Shown: positions 1 through 12,169 of the stretch, piece by piece
Layout: each line of letters begins with the position of its first letter
How positions within the stretch are numbered: the first letter of the stretch is position 1
DNA from: Branchiostoma floridae
Lineage: Eukaryota > Chordata > Leptocardii > Amphioxiformes > Branchiostomatidae
Length of the DNA: 64,000 bases
Assembly: GCF_000003815.2 (NCBI RefSeq)
Contig: NC_049991.1
Span: 667,916 to 731,915, forward strand
Direction: 5' to 3'
Notes under the pieces: model-generated
Told to the model about the DNA's origin: nothing
Seen by the model: only the letters and a program-made list of their open reading frames with translations
The model's database searches: none
Position numbers and translations under genes: made by a program

Positions 1-372
1 CCTGCAAGTAGCTTAGGCAAATATGTTCATAATGATATACATGTTATGCAAATGAGGACATTATTTGCATAATTAATGAGGAAATTTTATAATTCCATTA
101 TTTCAATAACTTGACTTCAATAAATGTAACAAATGTACATTATGATAGATGGAACATAGGCAGATGTCAAATATGCTAATTAGGAACTGATTTGCATAAT
201 ATATGCGAAAATTGCAATGATATTTGCTCAATGATTAATGATAGGAATTCCATACTTGACGTGTATGTTAGTCAATGATGAACATCACCATGCATGAATC
301 ATGAAAATGTGCAAGTCTGTTGCATAAAATTTACAAAAGCTTGAATATTTCATGGAGGTACGAGGTCACCGA
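1..372. repeat. Dispersed AT-rich repeat, partial copy at window edge
   Basis: This stretch aligns by eye along its length with 52405-52750: the same order of short words such as TTATGCAAATGAGGAC, GGAACTGATTTGCATAAT and CATGAAAATGTGCAAGTC, with scattered substitutions. It is a non-coding interspersed family with many copies in this window. The copy runs off the left edge. Superfamily not determined. Confidence 0.7.
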
Positions 373-839
373 ACTCTAGTTGGCAATCAATTTGTCCAGC
401 ATCAGCAGATTGATTCCTGTTCGTTACTGTGATCACTAGCTGACTCTGTGAATTATTAAATATTATTTGATTATAGGGGAACTGGAATATCTTCTGAACA
501 CTCATGACTCCATCATGAGCAAAATCAGACTACACTGTACTTTACTAGCTTGTGCAATACCATATAAACAGAACCAATTTTCATCTTGACTGCTTTTGAT
601 GCTATCATCTCCATGAAAATGAAGGTACAGTTTTGCTCAGCATGTGTGTGTGTGTGTGTGTCTGCACTTCCAGTGCTATACCTACAGAGCTTGCTGTGGT
701 CTTGATTTTTTTATTGACACACAGCTTTCAATTTGTAAAGAAGAAGAAGTGGATGTAGCATAGAGACACAACCAACTAGACTATACTAGAAGATACTATA
801 CTAGGCCGTCACCATACACCAACCATGCAAGTTAATATC
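373..839. other. Unannotated stretch with a short GT run
   Basis: I see no gene here. There is a short (GT)n run near 643-661. The rest is unremarkable AT-rich intergenic sequence downstream of the FKBP gene. Confidence 0.4.
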
Positions 840-846
840 ATGATAG

Positions 847-1350
847 GTGGAAATATGCAGACTCCATTACAGCGAAGTCTTTCGTCTGTATGGCTGGGAG
901 TGCTGGACAGTTACAAAGTCAGACATGAAGAAAATTGATGTATTTCACAATAGTTTTCTGCATAGAATACTAGAACTATATAGAAAAACGAACACGAGAC
1001 AGTTACTGGATTTTCCATCAGAAGACTAAAATACTGTCTACGCCCAGTGCAGAACAATGTGGCGAGAACTGTCCGAACTGTCTGTAGCCGCCACGCATCA
1101 ATTCGTGTTCTGCGGATGTCAGATGACCATATTCCCAAAGTTGCTCTACGTTGGGCCCCCGAGGGGATGAGGAACGGGGTGTCCTAAAAACTACATATAG
1201 ATGTGCTGTGGCTTAAGACCTACATGTAGTGGCCATTGGGATCCCCTGGAATGCTGCTGTCCCTAGAACAGAACAGACCCCAGTGGAGGAAACTTATCAC
1301 AGCCTTATGTCCCACATGGGATGAAGAGGATAACAGTCATGCTTCCAGCT
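847..1350 (+). pseudogene. Degenerate LINE (non-LTR retrotransposon) 3' ORF remnant
   Basis: Plus-strand translation gives WECWTVTKSDMKKIDVFH, typical of the C-terminal region of endonuclease/reverse-transcriptase polyproteins of CR1/Jockey-like LINEs. Further on, in shifted frames, come RMSDDHIPKVALRWAP (near 1110-1160) and QWRKLITALCPTWDEED (near 1275-1330), which match the usual end of such ORFs. Frame changes and stops separate the pieces, so this is a dead fragment. The motif assignment is from memory of the family; the clade is uncertain. Confidence 0.7.
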
Positions 1351-1463
1351 TCAAAATGTATTTTGATGGGTGGGTTTGAGGCACATACTGCTATGAACTT
1401 TGATTTAAGAATTATCATCAGAATGTTAGGAAAACATCCCACACTGACATTTTCATAATCAAC

Positions 1464-1469
1464 TTTATT
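1464..1469 (-). promoter_or_regulatory. Candidate poly(A) signal AATAAA for the FKBP gene
   Basis: TTTATT on the plus strand reads AATAAA on the minus strand, about 655 bases beyond the FKBP stop codon. It would define a 3' UTR of roughly 0.65 kb. Other A-rich candidates lie nearby, so the choice is tentative. Confidence 0.35.
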
Positions 1470-2123
1470 TTGAAGGAAGTGGTGGTGAAATTAAGTCAAA
1501 ATTAAGATTTTGTATTAAAAAAAATAAACAACAGTTGCTGGTTATATGGCCTGAGGCATATCTTTTTACACAGTGTCATGCATGCAGTAATCTAAGCAAT
1601 ACATTATATACTTAACTGCACGTTATGCACAATCGTGACTGTAACAGTTACATGTATTCCGAGGCTATCATAGAAAAAAAAATTGTTGATATACATGTAC
1701 AAGAATATGTACATAGATCAGAAAAATAATATCAGACAGACTAAGAGTTAGTAAAGTCACTATGTATGTTTGTTCCACATCTTGCTTGATGCAATTGAAG
1801 CAGTTGTACGGTCCATTTCAGCAACACTGAGCAGTGTGAAATTTTAATGTTTTTACATGTGATGTGATATCAAACCTTCCTAAAACTAGCAATAGTTTCT
1901 AATCTCTAATCACCATAGACACTTTAGATAACAGAGAAATGTTTCTCAGCTACATGTACTATAAGCAGACCTGGACATGTGGAGAAAGATGAACCAAATG
2001 GGACGATACCTGGTGGTGCAGGATAATTGGTAGGCTAAGCACTACATTTGTATGCTGCAAACATTAAATAACTCCAGTAACAGGATTGTCCTACACATGT
2101 ACAGTACATTTAGTCAGATTACA
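1470..2123 (-). other. Probable 3' UTR of the FKBP gene
   Basis: Non-coding sequence lies between the FKBP stop codon (2124-2126) and the candidate AATAAA at 1464-1469. There are no ORFs of note. The assignment rests only on position. Confidence 0.35.
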
Positions 2124-2234
2124 TCATGCATCTCCTGCAGATGATTGGTTGTTATCTGTGGTATCAGTCTCCACCCCATCTGTCTTTCTCTCCTCTAGTT
2201 TGCTGGATTTGTCACCATGTCTGTCTTTATTGTC
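2124..2234 (-). CDS. FKBP4: FKBP exon 10: acidic tail and stop
   Basis: Acceptor TTTGCAG. Thirty-six hydrophilic residues, [20 protein letters not shown] to SSAGDA, then TGA. Low-complexity charged tails are usual in this family. Confidence 0.85.
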   Translation of the reverse strand, partial: DNKDRHGDKSSKLEERKTDGVETDTTDNNQSSAGDA

Positions 2235-5200
2235 CTGCAAACAAATGTTAAGTTAAATACATTATTTCCATAGTGATATTGCAATCCATACAGAAACCCT
2301 GTCCAGTCCAGACAGATGGGGCGGAAAACCCTGTCCAGTCTGGAAAGAGGGTCTGAATAGGAGTTCCTGGTAAAGCTTAAAACTATCTTCAGGCGGCGCT
2401 TAACACATAAAGTGATGCACATTACTATTAGAATATAGAATCGGCAGCATCATGAGTGACCCAAAGGTGCAGCATGCACACGAAATCAGTTCTGTCAAAT
2501 GCAAAGTACCCAATTAACATTAGTCTGGTGGGACATGAGGGGGAGAGAATTACACTCATTATTTGTCAATTTCCGGTTGTTAAATACAACAAAAAGACAG
2601 GTTTTGAAAGGTTTTCTTTAAATGATTTGTGTGCAGCATTTATTTTGAGAGCTGGTCTGTTTAACTCCTAGTTTATGTAGAATAGAATGACAGCGAAAGG
2701 TTTCAACATCAAAACGACTTTTAGTACACAATGTTATACCATTTCCCATATTTTACAAAGCACTGCAGTAAAGCCGAGACTGCATTCTTCAAACCCTAGT
2801 ACAAGTTGTGAGCTAGCCTGTTTACCAGCACGATAGATATTTTTGAGGTAGGGGTCTGGTATCCAGGCTAGTTGTGAGCTATATATATAGAACTACGTAT
2901 CTTTTTAAAAATAATTTGTGTTTTATTTGCAAAATCATGCCTAAGGCTAATTGCATGTTAAGTCTCAAAGAGTAGATTTCTGAAGGTAATTCTTTATGTG
3001 ATGCACAGAAGTGACAATGATGGACAATCTTGCCATTGTGTCACACTATAAGTTGTTGTTTCTGTGCATAGCCATAAAATGTTGTTTTCTGACTTAGTAG
3101 CTTACAGCATATACCCCCATGCAGACCCTCTTTTCAGACTGGACAGAGTTTTCCGCTATCCGAACTGGACAGGATTTTCCGAAAACCCTTGCTGCCCCCG
3201 TCCCATGACTTGATTAACAACATGAAAACATACCACAAGATTGATCAACTTATTGCTGCCATGTGTGATCTTTGTGAGCTCAAACTAAGTTGTATACGTC
3301 ACTGGTTTTGTAAAGCACTCAAAAGAATTTGCATACCAGAGGTAATTTTTGACTGACAGATGGGTTCTGAAAAGTGTCAGATTATGACTGCGTCAGATAA
3401 AGGTTCTTTGCCGTTAGAGTAAAAGAAAAAAGAAGAGCAAAGCTATCCTTACCGCCTCACTATCCAGAGCAGCCATCTTCTCAAACATGTTCCCATACAG
3501 TTTCTTCTCTCGTTCCCTCTCCTTCTTTTGTTGCTGAAGAATGGTTGTCACCTGATTCTTGGCAGCCTACAGATAACATGACAGTGCTGAACTCAGAACT
3601 AAAAATCTTCAATGAATCTTCACAGCAACCTAACAACCTTTCATTGCTGCTGGGATATTACCTAGGAATTGACAGCATAATATTCTCAAATGAAGGAAGG
3701 AAACAAAGGTGAAAGGTCACCATTACAGACATGCGCAAAAATAGCATTTTGATGCCATTGAAGATGGCTTGCAAAAGTAAGTGTAAGAGGCCTTTCTGTT
3801 GGGAAATGTTGGCATTTTGGAGCTGAAAATTATAGGTAGGGGTTCTGGCTATTTTATTTTGGGACAAAAATGGGCTTTCTACCATGTTTTCAGTGTTGTT
3901 GACAGTCTAGAGTAAGTATAGTTTGGGTGTTATCAGGGAGGTCAAAGGTCACCAGAGTTTCTTATTCTGTTTGTGGGGGCGCGTTGCGCCGAACCAAATG
4001 TTTTCAAAATCGCCATATGCACTCTTTAGAAGTCAGACTTCCCTGCCAATGTGAGTTTTTCACCAACTAAACCTTAGGTAGGTGACTTTGGACAGCCTTT
4101 TTCTTACATCTTATGCCTGCATTAGGTGCCTGGCAGGCATAAGTGGTGTGTGCCCCAAACAAACAAAACTGTAATAAAAACTGCGTCAGACCAGAAAAGT
4201 TTGCCAAACTTTTATGGAAAACTGAAATGATGTGGAATAAGGTCAGTGACCTACACATAAAAAGTAAACAAAAACCTCAGCAATGCCCTGTACGACTTTC
4301 TACCTTCTTTCTTCTCAAGGAGAGCATGAAAAGAATTATCACCTTTGTTACATGTAAAGTTTGTTTCTTCTAAAAGACCCTGAGACAACTTTCGAATGAC
4401 TAACAGTAACAAGCCAAAGCATTAGCCTAGGAAACAAGAGTTTGGCAGTGTAAAAATAATGCTCAATGAACATAAGCTAGCGGTACCAACCTTGTTATTG
4501 GGATCAATCTTCAGAACTGCATTAAAGTCACTTTTGGCTTCTTCATAGTCCCGGATGGTAAATCTAGCTTGTCCTCGGCGGAAATAAGCCTTTTCGTTGT
4601 TAGGGTCCTTCACAAGAGCCTATGGAATATACAAGTTGTTGCTGATTATCATTTGGTCCTAAACAATCAGCATTTCCAATTTGATAAAATCTTTCACACG
4701 TTTTAAACTTTTCATGTTACAGTTAGGTGTAAAGAGGAACTAACCTTACTACAGTGGTCGATGACCTCATATGGCTCTCCTGTCTTGAGGTAACACATGG
4801 CCAGGTTGAGATGAGCTGCCAGCATCAGCTGTCCTGCACGAGTCTTCTCCTCATCATCTTCAATCCGGTCAGCATCAAACTCCAGGTAGTCCAGAATCTT
4901 CTTGTACTGAGTCAGAGCCTCCTTGTACTTCCCTCCCTGCACACAGAGGTGGAGAACTCAAACATTTAAGGAATACATCTCTGATATGGGAAGCAACACG
5001 ACAATGACCTTTCCTAGTGTATTGTCATTGTATCTTGTATAAACGAAAAACCTGGGTGGTGTGCAGCAATACTTTCTACCTTCTGCAACACTCAAGATTG
5101 GGACTGATTTGGTTGATGATACAGTTTGATTTCTGTCACTTAGAAAACAAATAAAAGGGAATTGAAAAGACTTGTTTTGTTCATTTCTGGGAGTGAGTAA

Positions 5201-8200
5201 AACATGAATGAAAGAATGAATGTACATCCTTTATCATACTGGATAACTCATAATTAGCTGATCTTCCCAGAAGTCCAATGGTAGGGATTATTATGAGCAA
5301 CATAGAATATGTGACAAGCCAAAGCCAGCCCATTTGCCAGGTGGACAGGATTCTGATGGCGTATCCACATGATTGACAGCTGTCCCCTTTGTCAAACCTC
5401 CTGACTAGTGCCTGGTAGTGTGTGTTAGCTATGGGTGGTCAAACCTGCTGACTAGTGCCCGGTAGTGTGTGTTAGCTATGGGTGGTCAAACCTGCTGACT
5501 AGTGCCTGGTAGTGTGTGCTAGCTATGGGTGGTCAAATCTGCTGACTAGTGCCTGGTAGTGTGTGTTAGCTATGGGTGGTCAAATCTGCTGACTAGTGCC
5601 TGGTAGTGTGTGTTAGCTATGGGTGGTCAAACCTGCTGACTAGTGCCTGGTAGTGTGTGCTAGCTATGGGTGGTCAAACCTGCTGACTAGTGCCTGGTAG
5701 TGTGTGCTAGCTATGGGTGGTCAAATCTGCTGACTAGTGCCTGGTAGTGTGTGTTAGCTATGGGTGGTCAAACCTGCTGACTAGTGCCAGGTAGTGTGCT
5801 AGCTATGGGTGGTCAAACCTGCTGACTAGTGCCTGGTAGTGTGTGTTAGCTATGGGTGGTCAAACCTGCTGACTAGTGCCAGGTAGTGTGCTAGCTATGG
5901 GTGGTCAAACCTGCTGACTAGTGCCTGGTAGTGTGTGTTAGCTATGGGTGGTCAAATCTGCTGACTAGTGCCAGGTAGTGTGTGTTAGCTATGGGTGGTC
6001 AAACCTGCTGACTAGTGCCTGGTAGTGTATGTTAGCTATGGGTGGTCAAACCCTGCTGACCTAGTGCCCTGGTAGTGTGTGTTAGCTATGGGTGGTCAAA
6101 CCTTCTGACCAGTGCCTGGTAGTGTGTGTTAGCTATGGGTGGTCAAACCTGCTGACTAGTGCCTGGTAGTGTGTGTTAGCTATGGGTGGTCAAACCTGCT
6201 GACTAGTGCCAGGTAGTGTGTGTTAGCTATGGGTGGTCAAACCTGCTGACTAGAGCCTGGTAGTGTGTGTTAGATATGTGTGGTCAAACCTTCTGACCAG
6301 TGCCTGGTAGTGTGTGTTAGCTATGGGTGGTCAAACCTGCTGACTAGTGCCTGGTAGTGTGTGTTAGCTATGGGTGGTCAAACCTGCTGACTAGTGCCAG
6401 GTAGTGTGCTAGCTATGGGTGGTCAAACCTGCCGACTAGTGCCTGGTAGTGTGTGTTAGCTATGGGTGGTCAAACCTGCTGACTAGTGCCTGGTAGTGTG
6501 TGCTAGCTATGGGTGGTCAAACCTGCTGACCAGTGCCTGGTAGTGTGTGTTAGCTATGGGTGGTCAAACCTGCTGACTAGTGCCTGGTAGTGTGTGTTAG
6601 CTATGGGTGGTCAAACCTGCTGACTAGTGCCTGGTAGTGTGTGTTAGCTATGGGTGGTCAAACCTTCTGACCAGTGCCTGGTAGTGTGTGTTAGCTATGG
6701 GTGGTCAAACCTGCCGACTAGTGCCTGGTAGTGTGTGTTAGCTACGGGTGGCCAGAGACGCCCATCCAATTATCTGAGCAGCCACATGTTAACTAACAAA
6801 TACTAACCTTGAAAAATGTGGTACCCTTGGCCTTGACTTTGTCTGAGGCCTCTAACTTTTCTTTAGTGTCCATTTGCCAAGACTCCTTCACCTACACAGG
6901 GGAAATATGCTACAATTAGATAAATCTTAAGTATGCTTAGGATAGCTAAATATTACTATAAATACAGGACTGGTAGTTGTTTACTTATTAACACTAGGCA
7001 GTAACTAAGGGAAGTCAGTGCCTAAATTCTGCTTGGAGAGTAGGTAATTGGCCACAGGTTACCATTGGCTACAGGTTGTGTAACACAGGCTACCATTGTG
7101 CAAACAACAACTGATTGAACACCTTCAAGACACACTCCTTCAAGATGGGGGTGTCAATCTACAATTCTGCAGTACCTGAAGATGCTGCTATGGTGCCCAA
7201 AGTTGCCATGTTTAATCAGGACCTCACTAACTACCAACATGCAAAAATTCAAACAAGCCCATCAAAAGGCTCTTGATTTATAGATGGGAACACACAAACA
7301 CAAAGACTTAAAGGGGCATTCCACTCCACACGGGAGTGTTATTTTCCGATAGATATTAATTTTAGAAAGTGATAACTGCATACTACTTTACATTATACGA
7401 TAAAGTACCCAATTCCTCCACGTTCCTCAAAAGCATTCAGTCTTCTACTAAACTCCCCAAGTAACCTCTGATTGAATTAATCCTATGGCTGAATACAATG
7501 CAAAACCTTCAGGTAAGATTACAAAACTAATTTCAGGATTGCTAAGAAATCTCGTCTTGTTATTTTTTTCTTTGCTATCTTATGAAAAATTTACCTTCTC
7601 GGTGTGCTTAGCGATCCTCAATTATTCTGAAAATATGCACGATAAACAAAGTGTCTGTGCCTATAGGGAATGCATGGGTTTAGTGAGTATCATATTGTTT
7701 TACAAAACACANNNNNNNNNNNNNNNNNNNNNNNNNNNNNNNNNNNNNNNNNNNNNNNNNNNNNNNNNNNNNNNNNNNNNNNNNNNNNNNNNNNNNNNNN
7801 NNNNNNNNNNNNNNNNNNNNNNNNNNNNNNNNNNNNNNNNNNNNNNNNNNNNNNNNNNNNNNNNNNNNNNNNNNNNNNNNNNNNNNNNNNNNNNNNNNNN
7901 NNNNNNNNNNNNNNNNNNNNNNNNNNNNNNNNNNNNNNNNNNNNNNNNNNNNNNNNNNNNNNNNNNNNNNNNNNNNNNNNNNNNNNNNNNNNNNNNNNNN
8001 NNNNNNNNNNNNNNNNNNNNNNNNNNNNNNNNNNCAATCAGAGAATAGGCCTTTCTTGGGGCTTGTTGCTGTCGCAAGCTGTTTCGCAAAGGCCGCTGGG
8101 AAGCTATCAGCCAATCATGTTACGTATTACCATGGCTTTGTTTGCTCACCATGCCGACGCCCGATCCCCAACGGCTGACTGCCCATATAAGGGCAAGCTC

Positions 8201-11200
8201 ATTAATATTCATAAGCAAGGCACCCCTAATAACCAAATACTGTGGCTGAGTTGTCAGGGGTGATATCATAGGCTTTGCCGTGATTGTCAACCCTGAGTGT
8301 GAGGGTGCCCAGCGGCAAAACTAAGGCATTCCTACCTTTTCAAAAGTCTTCAGCTCCACCTCATACTCCACCTGGGCATTGGGAGGAATGTTCAAGTCTT
8401 TCTTCCCTTCAGCTCCAAATGCAAATGGAGCTTTCAGCTGGACTCTCCACTTTTCCTCTGCCTTCATCTTGGTGACAGCATAGTCTACTCCCTTTACAAT
8501 GCCATTGTCTCCAGCTGAAGCAAACAGTAATGATAGTCATACAGCTACTAGTATGTACTTTGCTTCACCTTTACATGTAGCATACTAAAATAAAACAAAA
8601 ATGCTTCCGATCACAGCAAAACTTCAACTACAAACATATTGATTTGATAATCTGAGTTCCATTTTCGAAAACTTCTGAATTGGATGGAAGGGTCAAAGTC
8701 AAGTCAAGTTTTTCACAGAGAATGTCTCTATCAAGGCTCAACAGGCCATACTTAAAATGACGATGACTATAGCTCAAAATTAGTTTACTTCAGAATCTAA
8801 ACGCAATTGAATACTTTTCTATTAATTTGCAATAGTGTTTGTAACATTCAAAATTACCTTTTTCAGACAAACTTCAGCAGCTGAACTACTCATTAGCTTT
8901 TACATGAAAATCCGATGTTCCTGGTACATCTAACATCGAACTTATAATCTGCTAGTTAACAGGCCATTCATAAAACTGCATGAAATCTATGTGGTTAGCA
9001 ATGTTGAATAAATCAATAAACACATACAAACCAAATATAAATAACAACAACATTAATCATTTCTTTTCAAGCACATCTTCTTCTTTGACAGTCACTTTGG
9101 AAACCTTCACTCAGGACTTGACGTTTTCCTTCTTACTTGCAAGCAGTGAGTTTAAGATGAAATCAGTTCATTCCACAATAGTAAAAAAAGGCATTGTTTA
9201 AGTTGTCTCAATTTTGTCATACATTTGCTTATTTTGAAGCTTCTTTGTACAATCTACAGTATGGCTGCAATACTTGAATGGAAATTAATGCACGAGTGGA
9301 CCTCATCCACATAATCAAGTCAGTGTGGCCTAAACTTGACAATAGAACCATTCATTAACAAATTTGCATAATCTAATCATATCTTTTACCTACCAGTTTC
9401 ACCCACAATATATTGTACATCTCTGTCTTCAAACACAGCCCCATTGTAGGTACCCAACAGATGAACTGGAACAGAAAAAAATTACAAGATCAACATCATT
9501 CATAATTGTACATCTTCTTTTACTCCAAACAACCATTTTTTTCACAATGTGCAAGCATGTCTAAATGACTAAAAAAATTTTTTTAAGGAATGAAACAGGA
9601 AACACAACATTTAAGACCTGAAACCAGTTTGCAAACACCAGTCTGAATGCAGTTGAAAGGTGTTTTGGACCTGTATGAAAAGAATAACTATGGCTAGGGA
9701 AAGACGAGTCTAGAGACAACTCTCTATCTTCATGTCTGCCTTGTCATCCCAACGACCTGGAGGTCAAGGGACTAGGTAGGTAGTTAGGTATGAAAAGACG
9801 CCTCAACTGAACGTGAACCAATACTGAAGCCCTTCTGCATGAACAAAAACACCAGTCTAGGATTTAAGCACATCAAAAGGACCACTCACTTTCTGCTGTT
9901 GCTCCTTCCTTTGGTCTGTCATATCCCACACCTTTACTCATGACACGCCGTACAATGCCACCTTCCTTCTCTTCACTTATGTCTTCTCCAGAGAAGTCCA
10001 GTAGTTCTACCTCAAAAATCAGTGTGGCATCCTCTGGGATCTTAGGTGGACTGCCTGAAGTAAAGAAACCACTCAAGATGATTATGAATGAGTAGCCTAC
10101 ATGTGCACAAACTACAGGAACACTCACCCCTATACACCTACCTATACCTCTGTACAACCACCTCCAACCCTAAACTCCCACCTGCACCCCTGTACACCCA
10201 CATGCACCCCTGTACACCCACATGCACCCCTGTACACCAACACCCAACCCTGTATACTCACCCTGAGGGCTCAAAATACTTTTTTTCTGCATACCAGCAC
10301 TGNNNNNNNNNNNNNNNNNNNNNNNNNNNNNNNNNNNNNNNNNNNNNNNNNNNNNNNNNNNNNNNNNNNNNNNNNNNNNNNNNNNNNNNNNNNNNNNNNN
10401 NNNNNNNNNNNNAAAAGGGAGAGGGGGGGCAGTCCAGAGTAGGTCGGACCATGTACACCACCTGCAACCTGTAACACACTTGCGTCGCTGTACACCTACA
10501 TATACCTCTGTGCATCCACCTGCACCACTTTACAGCACATCACATACATATTACATCATATATCAATATATAAACAATGTATCATCGCATGATGTTTTTT
10601 GACGTTCCTTTTTCCGTAGGCATACTGTGGATTGCACATCAGTCGAGCCAGTTCCCCTCTCTTCATCGTAGCCACGCCGAGATCCCAGCCTTTGATCACC
10701 TGCCCTGAAACAACCATATAATAACAGCAAATGGATTAATCTTCTACCCATATTGATATTCTTCAATAACATGACTTCTGAACCCAGGCACACCCAATGT
10801 AACCCTTAAACTTACAAAATCAGGGCCTAGAGGCAACGGCTCATCATCCTGTCCATTTTTTTCCATTTTCGACAAAAAGAATTAAGTCCCCCAAAAAATA
10901 ATACTGGTTTTGCTATCACAATACTTTAAATATTGCGAGTTAATGATTCAGAGCCACATACACATAATTTCAGTCTAAAAACCATGTCTTTCATTCAGAA
11001 CATTAGTAAAAAACCAAAAGAAGGGATTCATTGCATAAAATGTGCCACTATAAAATCCTCAGAGCAGCGAAAGACAAAAAATTTGTTAAACCCTGGACTG
11101 TAACATCTGTTTGGGGATTTCTCTTGAGCAGCAAGGTTATATAAGTTTATAACATCCTTGCTCTCAGTCTGCCCCAACAGCTGTTCTACATTAGAGAACA

Positions 11201-12120
11201 CATAACCCATATCTGCTTGGAGATAAGCTAATTACCAAACCCTAAGGTAATCATGGAACAGCATGGAACAGCTGAAAACACGATGTGCACAAAAATCATG
11301 CAACATCTGCTTGACAACATCGAATTACCGCAAGGCCCTAACAGGCAGAGATAACGCAGACCTGGACCAATACTGTATACCTAAGGACGTACATGTGTTG
11401 TAGGAGTGATTTCTGAAATTATTACATTGATTATAAAAATAGCTACTGCAACTGCGTGCAGAGGACATGCCAAATTACATACGAATGCGGCAAATGTAGC
11501 ATACAGATACAGATGCGAACACTCATCATGAATACAAGACTCTGTCGCCGGAGGTTACCCTTCGGTCACAACAATAATAAAAAAAACTGGATGGACCAGG
11601 CCTGAATGACACCAAGGACGTCGTTGATGACACCAACCACATCAAAATTCAAAACAGATTTAACGTCAGAGTAAGAGTGCATTCATGTAACTGTTATATC
11701 TTTATTGCTAATTGTTTAGATTTTATGTGTACTATGAGTGTGCTCATGTGTGTGTGTGTAACATTATGTATGTGTGTTTGTGTCACTTTGTGTGTGTTTG
11801 TCAACTTTGTGCGCATGTGTTACATATGGTCTAGTGGTTAGGATTTGGCGCTCTCACCGCCAAGGCCCGGGTTCGATTCCCGGCGTTTTTGCATAGTGAT
11901 TCGTGCGAATTTCATAATATTCGTGCGTTTTCGCATAGTGATTCGTGTGTATCACATAATATTCGTACGAATTTCATAGGGTTCGTGCAAATGCTTTAAT
12001 AGGCACCCCTGATTATGTATGTGTGTTTGTGTCACTTTGTGTGTGTTTGTCAACTTTGTGCGCATGTGTTACTTCGTGTGCATGTAACATAATAGTGTGT
12101 GAGAGTGTATGTGTGGAATG

Positions 12121-12169
<49 letters not shown>

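Noticed and set aside
847-1029. Small gene of 60 codons
   Set aside because: Its text matches the tail end of LINE polyproteins and continues in shifted frames, so it is a decayed retrotransposon.
7485-8263. Long ORFs of 115-197 codons around 7.5-8.3 kb
   Set aside because: Most of their length is the N gap at 7712-8034; the real sequence on either side shows no domain.
11821-11892. Functional tRNA-Glu gene
   Set aside because: Anticodon and T arms are good but the acceptor strands do not pair, so it is listed as a probable pseudogene.
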